Assembly (NCBI GenBank): GCA_025350145.1
Contig: JANXYH010000109.1
Coordinates: 40,578 to 104,577 of the forward strand
Direction: 5' to 3'
DNA length: 64,000 bases
From: Burkholderiales bacterium
GTDB taxonomy: Bacteria; Pseudomonadota; Gammaproteobacteria; Burkholderiales; Burkholderiaceae_C
Shown: positions 19,150 to 27,810 of the stretch, piece after piece
Layout of the letters: each line of letters opens with the position of its first letter
Position numbering within the stretch: the stretch's first letter is position 1
The notes under the pieces: model-generated
What the model saw: only the letters and a program-made list of their open reading frames with translations
Told to the model about the DNA's origin: nothing
Database searches by the model: none
Translations under genes and position numbers: made by a program

Positions 19150-19896
19150 TCAGGCGCCGTCGCTCACTTCCACAAACTCGTCGGTGCCCGCTGCGGCCGC
19201 ACTGACCACCTCGTTGACCGCGTTGGCCCTGCCCTGCAGCACCGCCTCGGCGACGGCCTTGGCGTACAGCGCCACGGCCTTGGCCGAATCGTCGTTGCCG
19301 GGGATCACGTAGTCGATGCCGATCGGCGAATGGTTGGTGTCGACCACGCCGATCACCGGGATGCCGAGCTTCTTGGCTTCGGCCACGGCGATCTTGTGGT
19401 AGCCGACGTCGATGACGAACAGCGCGTCGGGCAGTGCGACCATGTCCTGGATGCCGCCGATGTCTTTTTCGAGCTTGGCGATCTCGCGCTCGAACATCAG
19501 CGACTCTTTCTTGCTCATGGCCTCCAGCCCGGCTTCGCGGGTGGCCTGCATGTCCTTGAGCTTCTTCAGCGAGGCCTTGACCGTCTTGAAGTTGGTCAAC
19601 ATGCCGCCGAGCCAGCGCTGGTCGACAAAGGGCATGCCGGCGCGGCCGGCTTCCATGCCAATCACCTCGCGCGCCTGGCGCTTGGTGCCGACCATCAGAA
19701 TGGTGCCGCGCTTGCCGGACAAGGTGCGCACAAACTTCATCGCCTCCTCGAACTTGGGCAGCGTCTTCTCGAGGTTGATGATGTGGATCTTGTTGCGATG
19801 GCCGTATATGAACGGCGCCATCTTCGGGTTCCAGAAGCGGGTTTGGTGTCCGAAATGGACCCCGGCTTCGAGCATTTCACGCATGCTGACTGACAT
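19150..19896 (-). CDS. rpsB: 30S ribosomal protein S2
   Basis: Small-subunit protein that helps bind S1. 248 residues with the S2 hallmarks: [30 protein letters not shown], the first S2 signature [18 protein letters not shown], and [19 protein letters not shown] with 7 nt spacing precedes the ATG. First gene of the long leftward superoperon. The leader appears to be about 330-340 nt long, starting at an extended -10 at 20237-20242. Confidence 0.98.
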   Translation of the reverse strand: MSVSMREMLEAGVHFGHQTRFWNPKMAPFIYGHRNKIHIINLEKTLPKFEEAMKFVRTLSGKRGTILMVGTKRQAREVIGMEAGRAGMPFVDQRWLGGMLTNFKTVKASLKKLKDMQATREAGLEAMSKKESLMFEREIAKLEKDIGGIQDMVALPDALFVIDVGYHKIAVAEAKKLGIPVIGVVDTNHSPIGIDYVIPGNDDSAKAVALYAKAVAEAVLQGRANAVNEVVSAAAAGTDEFVEVSDGA

Positions 19897-20027
19897 TTAT
19901 CACTCCAAAAGGTTGAGTCTAGAATCCGGCGCGAATCGCCTGGGAGTACGCCCCGTATCGAGGACAAAACCCAGGCAACACCTTGTTGGTCGCCGGTTCG
20001 CGATTTGTTTTTCGGGAGGTGGACCGC

Positions 20028-20049
20028 AACGGCCCCACAACGGCCCCAC
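20028..20049. repeat. Tandem 11-bp repeat in the rpsB leader
   Basis: aacggccccac occurs twice head to tail (20028-20038 and 20039-20049), followed by a degenerate third copy (gcgccccac) at about 20051-20059. On the transcribed strand this gives repeated GUGGGGCCGUU. Could be a slippage product or part of a leader structure. Confidence 0.7.
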
Positions 20050-20236
20050 GGCGCCCCACGACGACTTGTAGCCGACCCGGCAAATAGCCGCCAGATCGCT
20101 TGCGTGCCGCACCGCGCTGTCCTTGCCGACGATCCGCGGTGATTCGCCTTCCTCAACGGCTGAACGCGGCAAGCGTTCGGCGCCCTCAATTTGGCTTGGC
20201 CCCGGTCAGTGCATGGACACCCAGAAAAACCCAAAG

Positions 20237-20242
20237 ATTATA
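20237..20242 (-). promoter_or_regulatory. Probable rpsB promoter, extended -10 (TGC TATAAT)
   Basis: The minus strand reads TGCTATAAT, a perfect consensus -10 with the TGn extension. This is rare in such GC-rich DNA. No good -35 is visible 16-18 nt upstream, which is acceptable for an extended -10 promoter. It would start transcription near 20230, about 330 nt before the rpsB ATG, and its upstream part lies over the beginning of the divergent amidase gene. Confidence 0.6.
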
Positions 20243-20257
20243 GCATCGGAGCCGGCC

Positions 20258-21613
20258 ATGGACCTGCTGGCGGCGGCCCAGGCGGTGCGCTCGGGCCGCG
20301 CGACGGCGACAGCGCTGCTGACCCAGTCGATCATGGCGGCAGACGCAGCGGCCTGTGCCCACGTCTTCATCCGCCGTTTTGACGAGCAGGCGCTGGTTTG
20401 CGCCGCAGCGGTCGACGAGGCCTGCGCCGCGCTGATGCCGCTGCCGCCGCTTGCCGGCCTGTCGATCTCGGTCAAAGACTTGTTCAACGTTGCCGGCTGG
20501 CCGGCCACGGCAGGTTCAGCGGCGATGGCCGACCAGCCGCCGGCCAGCGACGACTGCAGCGCGGTGGCGCGGCTGCGGGCTGCCGGCGCGGCCTTGATCG
20601 GTCACACCAACCTGAGCGAATTCGCCTTCTCCGGCGTCGGCATCAACCCGCTGCATGGCACGCCGACCAACCCCGCCACGCTGGTGCACAACGCCACGCT
20701 GCGGGTGCCTGGCGGCAGCACCTCGGGCGGCGCGGTGTCGGTCGCGGCCGGCGCCGCCTGGGCTGCGCTGGGTTCGGACACCGGCGGCTCGATCCGCATT
20801 CCGGCGGCCTTGCAGGGGCTGGTCGGCTTCAAGAACACCCAGCGCCTGACGCCGCTGGACGGCGCCGTACCGCTGTCGTCGACCTTGGACACGGCCTGCG
20901 CTATCACCCGCTCGGTCGGCGACGCGGTGCTGCTGCACGGCATCCTGGCCGCGCGCACGCCGCGCCCCTTGGCCAGGCCGCTGCCGGCACTGCGGCTGGC
21001 CGTGCCCCAGACCCTGGTGCTTGACGGCCTGGACGGCGATGTCAAACGGGCGTTCGAGGACGCCTTGGCCACGCTCCGCGCGGCCGGGGCGCGGATCGAC
21101 GAGATCGACCTGCCGCCGCTCAACGAGTTGGCAGCACTGAATGCGCAGGGCGGGTTCTCGGCCGCCGAGAGCTGGGCCTGGCACCGCAAGCGCCTGGGCG
21201 AGCGCGCGCCGCTGTACGACCCCCGGGTGGTGACCCGGATCCGCCGTGGCGAGGCGTTCAGCGCCGCCGATTACATCGACCTGCACCTGGCCCGGCGCGA
21301 CTGGATTGCCCGCATGGCGGCGCTGCTGGGCGACTACGACGCGATGCTCAGCCCGACCGTGCCGATGGTGGCGCCGGCACTGGCGCCGCTGCTGGCCAGC
21401 GATCCGCGCTTCTTCGCGATCAACGCGATGCTGCTGCGCAACCCTTCGCTGGTCAACTTTCTCGACGGCTGCGCCCTGTCGCTGCCCTGCCAGGCGCCGG
21501 GGCAGATGCCGGTCGGGCTGATGGTCTGGGCAGGCGCGCTGGCCGATGACGCGGTGCTGGGCGTATCGCTGGCGGTCGAAGCGGCGCTGGCCCTGCGCCA
21601 CCACCGCGCCTGA
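20258..21613 (+). CDS. Amidase-signature family protein
   Basis: Hydrolyses an amide bond through the Ser-cisSer-Lys triad. 451 residues from the ATG at 20258, which has GGAG 7 nt before it; in-frame starts upstream (20213 and earlier) are possible. The triad is visible: Lys73 in SISVKDLF, the cis-Ser in GGSTSGGAVSVA, and the nucleophile in GSDTGGSIRIP. The C-terminus lacks the GatA-specific context (no gatB/gatC nearby), so it is a catabolic amidase of unknown substrate. Immediately followed, with a 2-nt gap, by a D-amino-acid dehydrogenase. The pair may process an amide or N-carbamoyl derivative and then oxidise the product. Confidence 0.88.
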   Translation: MDLLAAAQAVRSGRATATALLTQSIMAADAAACAHVFIRRFDEQALVCAAAVDEACAALMPLPPLAGLSISVKDLFNVAGWPATAGSAAMADQPPASDDCSAVARLRAAGAALIGHTNLSEFAFSGVGINPLHGTPTNPATLVHNATLRVPGGSTSGGAVSVAAGAAWAALGSDTGGSIRIPAALQGLVGFKNTQRLTPLDGAVPLSSTLDTACAITRSVGDAVLLHGILAARTPRPLARPLPALRLAVPQTLVLDGLDGDVKRAFEDALATLRAAGARIDEIDLPPLNELAALNAQGGFSAAESWAWHRKRLGERAPLYDPRVVTRIRRGEAFSAADYIDLHLARRDWIARMAALLGDYDAMLSPTVPMVAPALAPLLASDPRFFAINAMLLRNPSLVNFLDGCALSLPCQAPGQMPVGLMVWAGALADDAVLGVSLAVEAALALRHHRA

Positions 21614-21615
21614 GC

Positions 21616-22911
21616 ATGCGGGTGGCGGTGATTGGCGCCGGCATCGTCGGCGTCACGACGGCGTATGAACTGGCCGCCGACGGGCATCGGGTGAGCGTCT
21701 TCGAGCGCCGCAGCAGCGTTGCCGAAGAAACCAGTTTTGCCAACGCCGGCGTGGTCGCGCCGGGCTATGTCACGCCCTGGGCGGCACCCGGCATGCCGAC
21801 CAAGCTGCTGCGCCACCTGCTGGGCAGCCATGCACCGCTGCGGCTGGGCTGGCCGCTGGCGCCGGGCCAACTGCCCTGGCTGTGGCGTTGGTGGCGGGCC
21901 TGCCGGCCTGCGGCCTATGCCGCCAACCGGACGCAGATGTTCCGCCTGGCCCGCTACAGCCAGCAGCGGCTGCAGTGGCTGACCGGCGCATTGGCGCTGG
22001 AGCGTGAATCCAGCGCCGGCTATCTGGTGCTGCTGCGATCGGCCAGTGAACTGGCGCAGGCGCGCGGCGGCTTGAAGCTGCTGGCCGAGATGGGTGTCAA
22101 CTTCAGCCTCGTCACGCCCGAGCGCGCGCGCCAGATCGAGCCTGGCCTGAACCCGCAGACCGCGCTGCACGCGGCGGTGCACCTGCCCGACGACGAGGTT
22201 GGCAATTGCCGCCAGTTCAGCCACTTGCTCAAGGCGCAGGCGCAGGCGTTGGGGGCCGACTTCAGGTTCCAGCGCGAGGTCGTGGCGATTCGCCCAGGGC
22301 CGGCGCCGGTTGTGCTGCATCGCTCCGTCGACGCGCCAGCGCAGGGCGCCGTGGCGGATCAGGCAAGCGTCGATGCCGTCGTCGTCTGCGCGGCGATGGG
22401 CTCGCCCCGGCTGCTGGCGCCCTTGGGCCTGCGCCTGCCGCTGCTGCCGGTCTACGGCTACTCGCTGACCGCGCCACTGCGCCACTTCGACCACCCCACC
22501 GACACCGGCCCGCGCTCAGGGGTGATGGACGAGCGCTACAAGGTCGCCATCAGCCGCCTCGGTGCCCGGGTTCGGGTGGCCGGAAGCGCCGAGATCGGCG
22601 GCCGGCCGGAGGCCCACAACCCCCAGGCCCTGGCCACGCTCTACAAGGTGCTCGACGACTGGTACCCGGGCTGCGCCCAGCAGGCCAAGGTGCAGGCCTG
22701 GAAAGGCGCCCGGCCGATGCTGCCCGACGGGCCGCCGGTTGTCGGTGCCAGCGGCAAGCCAGGGCTCTGGCTCAACCTCGGCCACGGCTCCAGCGGCTGG
22801 GCACTGGCCTGCGGCTCGGCCCGGCTGCTGGCCGACCAGATCGCCGGCCGGCCCACCGCAATAGACGACGAAGGCCTGCGCCTGACGCGGCTACACCGCC
22901 GCCAGGCCTGA
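21616..22911 (+). CDS. FAD-dependent D-amino-acid dehydrogenase (DadA-like)
   Basis: Oxidative deamination of D-amino acids into the respiratory chain, membrane-associated. 431 residues, DadA size. The N-terminal FAD Rossmann motif VIGAGIVGVTTAYEL is at 5-19. SFANAGVVAPGYVTPWAAPG around 40-59 and the C-terminal GARPMLPDGPPVVG and LNLGHGSSGWALACGS are typical of DadA. Starts 2 nt after the amidase stop, so co-transcribed. Ends 21 nt inside the convergent TRAP permease gene. Exact substrate unknown; no alanine racemase is adjacent. Confidence 0.92.
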   Translation: MRVAVIGAGIVGVTTAYELAADGHRVSVFERRSSVAEETSFANAGVVAPGYVTPWAAPGMPTKLLRHLLGSHAPLRLGWPLAPGQLPWLWRWWRACRPAAYAANRTQMFRLARYSQQRLQWLTGALALERESSAGYLVLLRSASELAQARGGLKLLAEMGVNFSLVTPERARQIEPGLNPQTALHAAVHLPDDEVGNCRQFSHLLKAQAQALGADFRFQREVVAIRPGPAPVVLHRSVDAPAQGAVADQASVDAVVVCAAMGSPRLLAPLGLRLPLLPVYGYSLTAPLRHFDHPTDTGPRSGVMDERYKVAISRLGARVRVAGSAEIGGRPEAHNPQALATLYKVLDDWYPGCAQQAKVQAWKGARPMLPDGPPVVGASGKPGLWLNLGHGSSGWALACGSARLLADQIAGRPTAIDDEGLRLTRLHRRQA

Positions 22912-25095
22912 GCGGCGGCGGCCGATCTGCGCCAGCACCACCGGTGTTGCCACCACCAGCCCGACGGCGGTGCTGAGCAGGCCCGGCGCCACCATCAGCA
23001 GCGCGCCCAGGCCGCACAGCAGTTGCTCCCAGCGGCGCATCTCGACCAGCATGTAGCGCGACAGCGCCGCGGCCAGAAAGACGATGCCGACCAGGCAGCC
23101 ACTGACGGTGACGGCGAATTCGCTGAGCGTGAACCCCTTGGCGACGATCAGCATCGCCGGCGAGAACACGAACACGAACGGCACCAGCGCCTTGGCCAGG
23201 CCCAGCCGGAAGGCCATGTTGCCGGTCTTGAAGGGGTCGCTGCCGGCCATGCCCGCAGCGGCATAGGCGGCAATCGCCACCGGCGGGGTGATGTCGGCCA
23301 GCACGCCGTAGTAAAAGACGAAGAAGTGCGCCACCAAGGGCTCGACGCCCATCTGCACCAGGGTCGGCGCGGCGACCGTGACCATGATGATGTAGGTCGC
23401 CGTGGTCGGCACGCCGCAGCCCAGCAGGATGCAGACCAGCGCCGTCATCACCAGCGCCACCACCAGGGCCAGCGTCGCTGGCGAGGCCCAGGCCAGCGGG
23501 ATGATGGACGTCAACCCGCCGGCTACACCGGTGGCCGCGCCGGTGACGATGGTGCTGAGCTTGAAGCCAACGCCGGTCAGCGTCACCACGCCGATCACGA
23601 TGCCCACCGTGGCCGCCGCCGCGCCGACCGCCAGCGCGTACTTGGCGCCGGTCTCGAAAGCCTCGCGCAGCGCCGGGCCGTTGATCCGGCCGCGCACGCC
23701 CAGTGCCTGGCACAAAAGCGGGGTGGCGACTGCGGCGGCGATAAAGATACCCAGGCGCAACGACTGCGACTCGAAGTCGCCGAACGAGATCAGTGCCAGC
23801 ACCAGATGCAGGCCCGCAAACAACGCCCAATGCCTGGCACGGTTGCCGCTGGCCTGGGTCGTCAGGCCGACGATGATGCAGGAGCTGATGCCGGCGAACG
23901 CGGCCAGGTAGGGGGTGCGCCCGCCGACCAGCAGGCCGATCAACAGCGCCAGTGGCAGCAGGGTCGGCCAGCGCTGGCGCAGGCTGGCCCGCAGGTCGGG
24001 CATCTCCTGCGGACTCAGGCCGCGCAGGCCGTAGCGCTTGGCCTCAAAGTGCACCTGCATGAACACGCCGAAGAAGTGCATGAAGGCCGGCACGATCGCG
24101 GCAATGATGATGGTTCGGTAAGGCAAGGCCAGGAACTCGACCATCAAGAACGCTGCCGCGCCCAGCACCGGCGGGGTGATCTGCCCGCCGGTCGATGAGG
24201 CCGCCTCGACCGCCCCGGCAAATTCGCGCCGGTAGCCGACGCGGATCATCGCGGGGATGGTCAGCGAGCCCACCGTCACCGCATTGGCCACCGACGAGCC
24301 CGACAGCATGCCGAACAGCGCCGAGGCAAACACGCTGACTTTGGCCGGGCCGCCGGCGTAGCGCCCGGCAATCGCCGAGGCCAGGTCGAGAAAGAGCTGG
24401 CCCAAGCCGATCCGCGTGGCCAGCACGCCAAACAGCACGAAGTGGAAAACGAAGGTCGCGACCACGCCGACCGCGACGCCGTAGATACCCTGGCTGGTCA
24501 GCACCTGGTGGTTGACGAGTTGTGACCAGCTTGCCCCGGCGTGCTGCAGCAGCCCGGGAAAGACCGGCCCGGCCAGGGCGTAGACCATGAAGGCGATGGC
24601 AATCAGCGGCAGCGCCGGCCCCATGCAGCGCCGCGTCGCTTCGAGCAGCGCCAGCATCAGCAGCGTGCCCATCGCCACGTCCAGGGGGTTGGGGTTGCCG
24701 ACGCGAAACGCCAGGTCATCGAAGGTCCACGGCACGTACAGCACCGCCACGGCGACGCCGCCGGCCAGAAGCCAGTCGTACCAGGGCAGGCCGCCGGGCG
24801 CGGCCCGGCTGGCGCTGGGCGTCCGGGTGAGGATCGCCGCACGCAGCGGAAACACCAGAAAGATCAAGCCCAGCACAAAGGCCAGGTGCACGCCGCGGTG
24901 GGTAACCTCTTGCAGCAGGCCGAAACCGGCGGTGTAGTAGTGGAACAGCGACAGCGCCACCAGCAGCGCCGGCACGATCCAGGCGGCCGGCGGCAGCAGC
25001 GGCCGAAAGCGCATCTCCGGATCGAACTTCTGCTCCAGCGCCTGCAGTGCCTGCGGGTCCAGCGCCTGCGGGTCCGGCGCTGCGGCTGCGGTCAT
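22891..25095 (-). CDS. TAXI-type TRAP transporter, fused 4TM/12TM permease
   Basis: Inner-membrane permease that uses an ion gradient to import a substrate delivered by the periplasmic TAXI protein encoded just upstream. 734 residues: a cytoplasmic N-terminus, then roughly 16-18 hydrophobic segments combining the small (Q) and large (M) subunits. Conserved EAASSTGGQITPPVLGA and the later VLADITPPVAIAAYAAAG are DctM-family signatures. Starts 10 nt after the TAXI stop. The convergent neighbour is the D-amino-acid dehydrogenase. Substrate unknown; glutamate/2-oxoglutarate-like acids are known for the family. Confidence 0.95.
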   Translation of the reverse strand: MTAAAAPDPQALDPQALQALEQKFDPEMRFRPLLPPAAWIVPALLVALSLFHYYTAGFGLLQEVTHRGVHLAFVLGLIFLVFPLRAAILTRTPSASRAAPGGLPWYDWLLAGGVAVAVLYVPWTFDDLAFRVGNPNPLDVAMGTLLMLALLEATRRCMGPALPLIAIAFMVYALAGPVFPGLLQHAGASWSQLVNHQVLTSQGIYGVAVGVVATFVFHFVLFGVLATRIGLGQLFLDLASAIAGRYAGGPAKVSVFASALFGMLSGSSVANAVTVGSLTIPAMIRVGYRREFAGAVEAASSTGGQITPPVLGAAAFLMVEFLALPYRTIIIAAIVPAFMHFFGVFMQVHFEAKRYGLRGLSPQEMPDLRASLRQRWPTLLPLALLIGLLVGGRTPYLAAFAGISSCIIVGLTTQASGNRARHWALFAGLHLVLALISFGDFESQSLRLGIFIAAAVATPLLCQALGVRGRINGPALREAFETGAKYALAVGAAAATVGIVIGVVTLTGVGFKLSTIVTGAATGVAGGLTSIIPLAWASPATLALVVALVMTALVCILLGCGVPTTATYIIMVTVAAPTLVQMGVEPLVAHFFVFYYGVLADITPPVAIAAYAAAGMAGSDPFKTGNMAFRLGLAKALVPFVFVFSPAMLIVAKGFTLSEFAVTVSGCLVGIVFLAAALSRYMLVEMRRWEQLLCGLGALLMVAPGLLSTAVGLVVATPVVLAQIGRRRSGLAAV

Positions 25096-25105
25096 GGTCT
25101 GCGTC

Positions 25106-26065
25106 TCACTTCAGCAGGCCGACTTCCCGGTAGAACCGCTCCGCGCCAGGGTGGAACGGGATGCCCGCACCCTTGACCGCGTTCTCCTTGGTGATTTGCT
25201 TGCCTTTGGCGTGGCCGGCGGCCAGCGCCTTTTGGGTGGCCTCCGAGAACAGCGCCTTGGTGATCTCGTAGACCATGTTCGGGTCGGCCTTGTCGCTGGT
25301 GACCCATTGGGCGCCCAGCGCCAGGGTGGCGACGCCGGCCACGCCCTTGTAGGTGTCGGTGGGGATGGTGTCGGGCGCGAAGAAGCTGTCGCTCTTGCGG
25401 ATTGCGTCGGCCTGCGGCCCGTCGATGGCCACCAGTTCGATCCCGCCGCCGGACGAGGCCAGCTCGGCAATCGCCCCAGCCGGCGCACCGCCGACGAAGA
25501 AGAACGCATCGAGCGCGCCATCCTTGAGCTTGTCGCCGGCCTGGTTGGGCTTGATGTACTCGGGCTTGATGTCCGATTCCTTCAGGCCGTAGGCGGCCAG
25601 GATGATGCGGGCATCGACCAGGGTGCCCGAGCCCGGCTCGTCCAGCGCCACGCGCTTGCCGCGCAGGTCGGCGACGCTCTTGATGTTCATGCCCTTGCGC
25701 ACCACCAGGTGCACGCTCTCGGAATAGAGGTTGGCGATCAGGCGCAGGCCGGGGACATGGGGCTTGCCCTCGTAGATGCCCTTGCCGGTGTAGGCCCAAC
25801 TGGCGACATCGGCCTGGCTGAAGCCGGATTCGACCGCCCCCCCGGCAATGCCGGTGACATTGGCCAGCGATCCGTTGCTGGCCTGCGCGCTGACGACGAT
25901 CTTGCCCGGCTGCGAGACGGCGTTGGCGATCATCCCGCCGACCGGGTAATAGGTGCCGGCCGTGCCGCCGGTGCCGATGCGGAAGAACTGCTGGGCCTGG
26001 ACCGAAGCGCTGGCGACGGCGGCCAGGGCCAGCACGGCAGCAGCAAGATGGCGGATGGGCGTCAT
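25106..26065 (-). CDS. TAXI-family TRAP transporter solute-binding protein
   Basis: Periplasmic receptor for the permease downstream. 319 residues with a signal peptide (about 1-24, cut after VQA). The mature start FRIGTGGTAGTYYPVGG is the TAXI hallmark. Further family matches are SNGSLANV, GKRVALDEPGSGT near 155 and FFVGGAPAGAI. ATG 26065 is chosen although the frame stays open far upstream across the antisense of nnrD, because the signal peptide begins here. Confidence 0.95.
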   Translation of the reverse strand: MTPIRHLAAAVLALAAVASASVQAQQFFRIGTGGTAGTYYPVGGMIANAVSQPGKIVVSAQASNGSLANVTGIAGGAVESGFSQADVASWAYTGKGIYEGKPHVPGLRLIANLYSESVHLVVRKGMNIKSVADLRGKRVALDEPGSGTLVDARIILAAYGLKESDIKPEYIKPNQAGDKLKDGALDAFFFVGGAPAGAIAELASSGGGIELVAIDGPQADAIRKSDSFFAPDTIPTDTYKGVAGVATLALGAQWVTSDKADPNMVYEITKALFSEATQKALAAGHAKGKQITKENAVKGAGIPFHPGAERFYREVGLLK

Positions 26066-26231
26066 GGGATTTCCGGACAGAGTCAAAGGGTGGCGGACGG
26101 GCCTGTGCGGTCGAACTGACAGGCCAGGGTGGGCACGATAACCGCAGCCAGGCCGTGCGGCGGTCGCGGTAAACCCCGGCCGGCGCAGCGGCGGGAGAAC
26201 CTGGGCAGCACCCGGCCACAATCGCCCGACC

Positions 26232-27785
26232 ATGGCGATGCTGACCGCAGCCCACACCCCCATCAGTGCGGTGCTGCCCTCGCGCCGGGTCTGGCCGCTG
26301 CACGGTCTGGCCGGGTCGCGACGGGTTGAGCAAGCGGCGCTGGCCGCGGCTGCGCCCCAGGCGCTGATGCAGCGCGCCGGTCTGGGTCTGGCGCGTCTGG
26401 CGCTGGCGCTGGCGCCGCATGCCGGGACGGTCTGGGTCGCCGCCGGGCCGGGCAACAACGGCGGTGATGGCTTGGTGGCGGCACGCCTGCTGCACCAGGC
26501 CGGCAAGCGCGTGCAGGTCAGTCTGCTGGCCGATCCGACGCGGCTGCCTGCCGACGCTGCCTGGGCTTGGCGCCAGGCGCGCGCAGCCGGCGTGCCGATC
26601 TCGGCCGGGCTGGACCCGGTCGCGCCGCCGGCGGATGGCACTGCACTGGCGATAGACGCCCTGCTGGGACTGGGCGCCGCCCGGGCGCCGCAGGGACGCA
26701 TGGCCGAGGCGATCGGGCTGTTGAATGCCCTGCCCTGCCCGGTATTGGCGGTGGACCTGCCTTCCGGCCTGTCGGCCGACAGCGGCCAGCCGCTGGGCAG
26801 CGTCCAGACGCTGGTTCGCGCCCACCACACGCTCGCGCTGCTGACGCTCAAGCCCGGTCTGTTCACCGGCCTTGGGCGCGATGCCGCGGGCCAGGTTTGG
26901 CTGGACACCCTGGACCTGCCACTCGACGACAGCCTGGCCAGCGCCTGGCTTGGCGGCCCGCCCCTGTCGCGGCAGCGCCAGCATGCCCAGCACAAGGGCA
27001 GCTTTGGCGACGTCACGGTCTTGGGCGGCGCCGAGGGCATGGGCGGCGCGGCCCTGCTGGCGGCTCGGGCGGCGCTGGCTGCCGGCGCCGGGCGGGTGAT
27101 GCTGGCCAGGCTGGATGGCCAGGGCCTGGCCGACGCGGCCCAACCCGAGTTGATGCCGCGCAGCCTGGCGCAGGTGCTGGCGCCTGGGCACCTGGGTGCG
27201 GCCACCTTGGTCTGCGGTTGCGGCGGTGGCGCGGCGATTGCGGCCCATTTGCCGACCGTGTTGGCGCACAGCGCCCGGCTGGTGCTGGACGCCGACGGGC
27301 TCAACGCGGTCGCCGCCGACCCCGCTCTGGCCAGCGCCTTGGCCGGTCGCGCCGAGCGCGGTCAGGCCAGCCTGTTGACGCCACACCCGCTGGAGGCGGC
27401 GCGCTTGCTGGGCAGCAGCACCCCCCAGGTGCAGGCCGACCGGCTGGCCAGCGCCCAGGCCTTGGCAGAGCGTTGGCAATGCGTCGTGCTGCTCAAGGGC
27501 TCGGGCACGGTGGTGGCGGCGCCTGGCCAACTGCCCTGGATCAACCCAACCGGCAACGCCAACCTGGCCTGCGCCGGCTCGGGCGATGTCCTGGCCGGCT
27601 GGCTGGGCGGTTGGTGGGCCGGCGCGGTGGCGGCCGGGCCGGCGCAGGCCGCTATTGCCGGCGCCTGGTTGCACGGCCAGGCGGCAGATGCCGACCGGCT
27701 GTGGTGGCCGCGCAGCGCCGGGCACCTGGCCGCAGCGATGGTGCGGGTGGCCGATGGCACGGCGCTGGCCCGAACGCCGGTGTGA
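26232..27785 (+). CDS. nnrD: Bifunctional NAD(P)HX epimerase / ADP-dependent dehydratase
   Basis: Repairs hydrated NADH/NADPH. 517 residues with both domains. The N-terminal epimerase (YjeF_N, about 20-225) has GPGNNGGDGLVAARLL at 73-88 and VDLPSGL. The C-terminal dehydratase (carbohydrate-kinase-like, about 245-510) has HKGSFGDVTVLGG, DADGLNA, LLTPHPLEAARLL, LKGSGTVVA and the terminal NPTGNANLACAGSGDVLAG. Two in-frame ATGs two codons apart (26232, 26238) are possible starts. Divergent from the TAXI gene across a 166-nt gap with no obvious promoter; convergent with rnr. Confidence 0.95.
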   Translation: MAMLTAAHTPISAVLPSRRVWPLHGLAGSRRVEQAALAAAAPQALMQRAGLGLARLALALAPHAGTVWVAAGPGNNGGDGLVAARLLHQAGKRVQVSLLADPTRLPADAAWAWRQARAAGVPISAGLDPVAPPADGTALAIDALLGLGAARAPQGRMAEAIGLLNALPCPVLAVDLPSGLSADSGQPLGSVQTLVRAHHTLALLTLKPGLFTGLGRDAAGQVWLDTLDLPLDDSLASAWLGGPPLSRQRQHAQHKGSFGDVTVLGGAEGMGGAALLAARAALAAGAGRVMLARLDGQGLADAAQPELMPRSLAQVLAPGHLGAATLVCGCGGGAAIAAHLPTVLAHSARLVLDADGLNAVAADPALASALAGRAERGQASLLTPHPLEAARLLGSSTPQVQADRLASAQALAERWQCVVLLKGSGTVVAAPGQLPWINPTGNANLACAGSGDVLAGWLGGWWAGAVAAGPAQAAIAGAWLHGQAADADRLWWPRSAGHLAAAMVRVADGTALARTPV

Positions 27786-27810
27786 GCCGCGCCCGGCCGC
27801 CAGATGGAAA

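Larger units (their letters stand above)
19897..20257 (-). other. Non-coding region: long rpsB 5' leader and amidase upstream region
   Basis: 361 nt between rpsB and the divergent amidase. I see no gene in it. On the minus strand it would be the leader of rpsB. It contains a tandem 11-bp repeat (20028-20049), a potential long-range 7-bp stem (cttgccg 20122-20128 with cggcaag 20167-20173) and the rpsB Shine-Dalgarno at its end. Such leaders commonly carry autoregulatory sites bound by the ribosomal protein. The function is inferred, not seen. Confidence 0.5.

Noticed and set aside
26066..27304. An apparent long N-terminal extension of the TAXI binding protein
   Set aside because: The extension is antisense to nnrD, low complexity, and would bury the clear signal peptide that begins at 26065.
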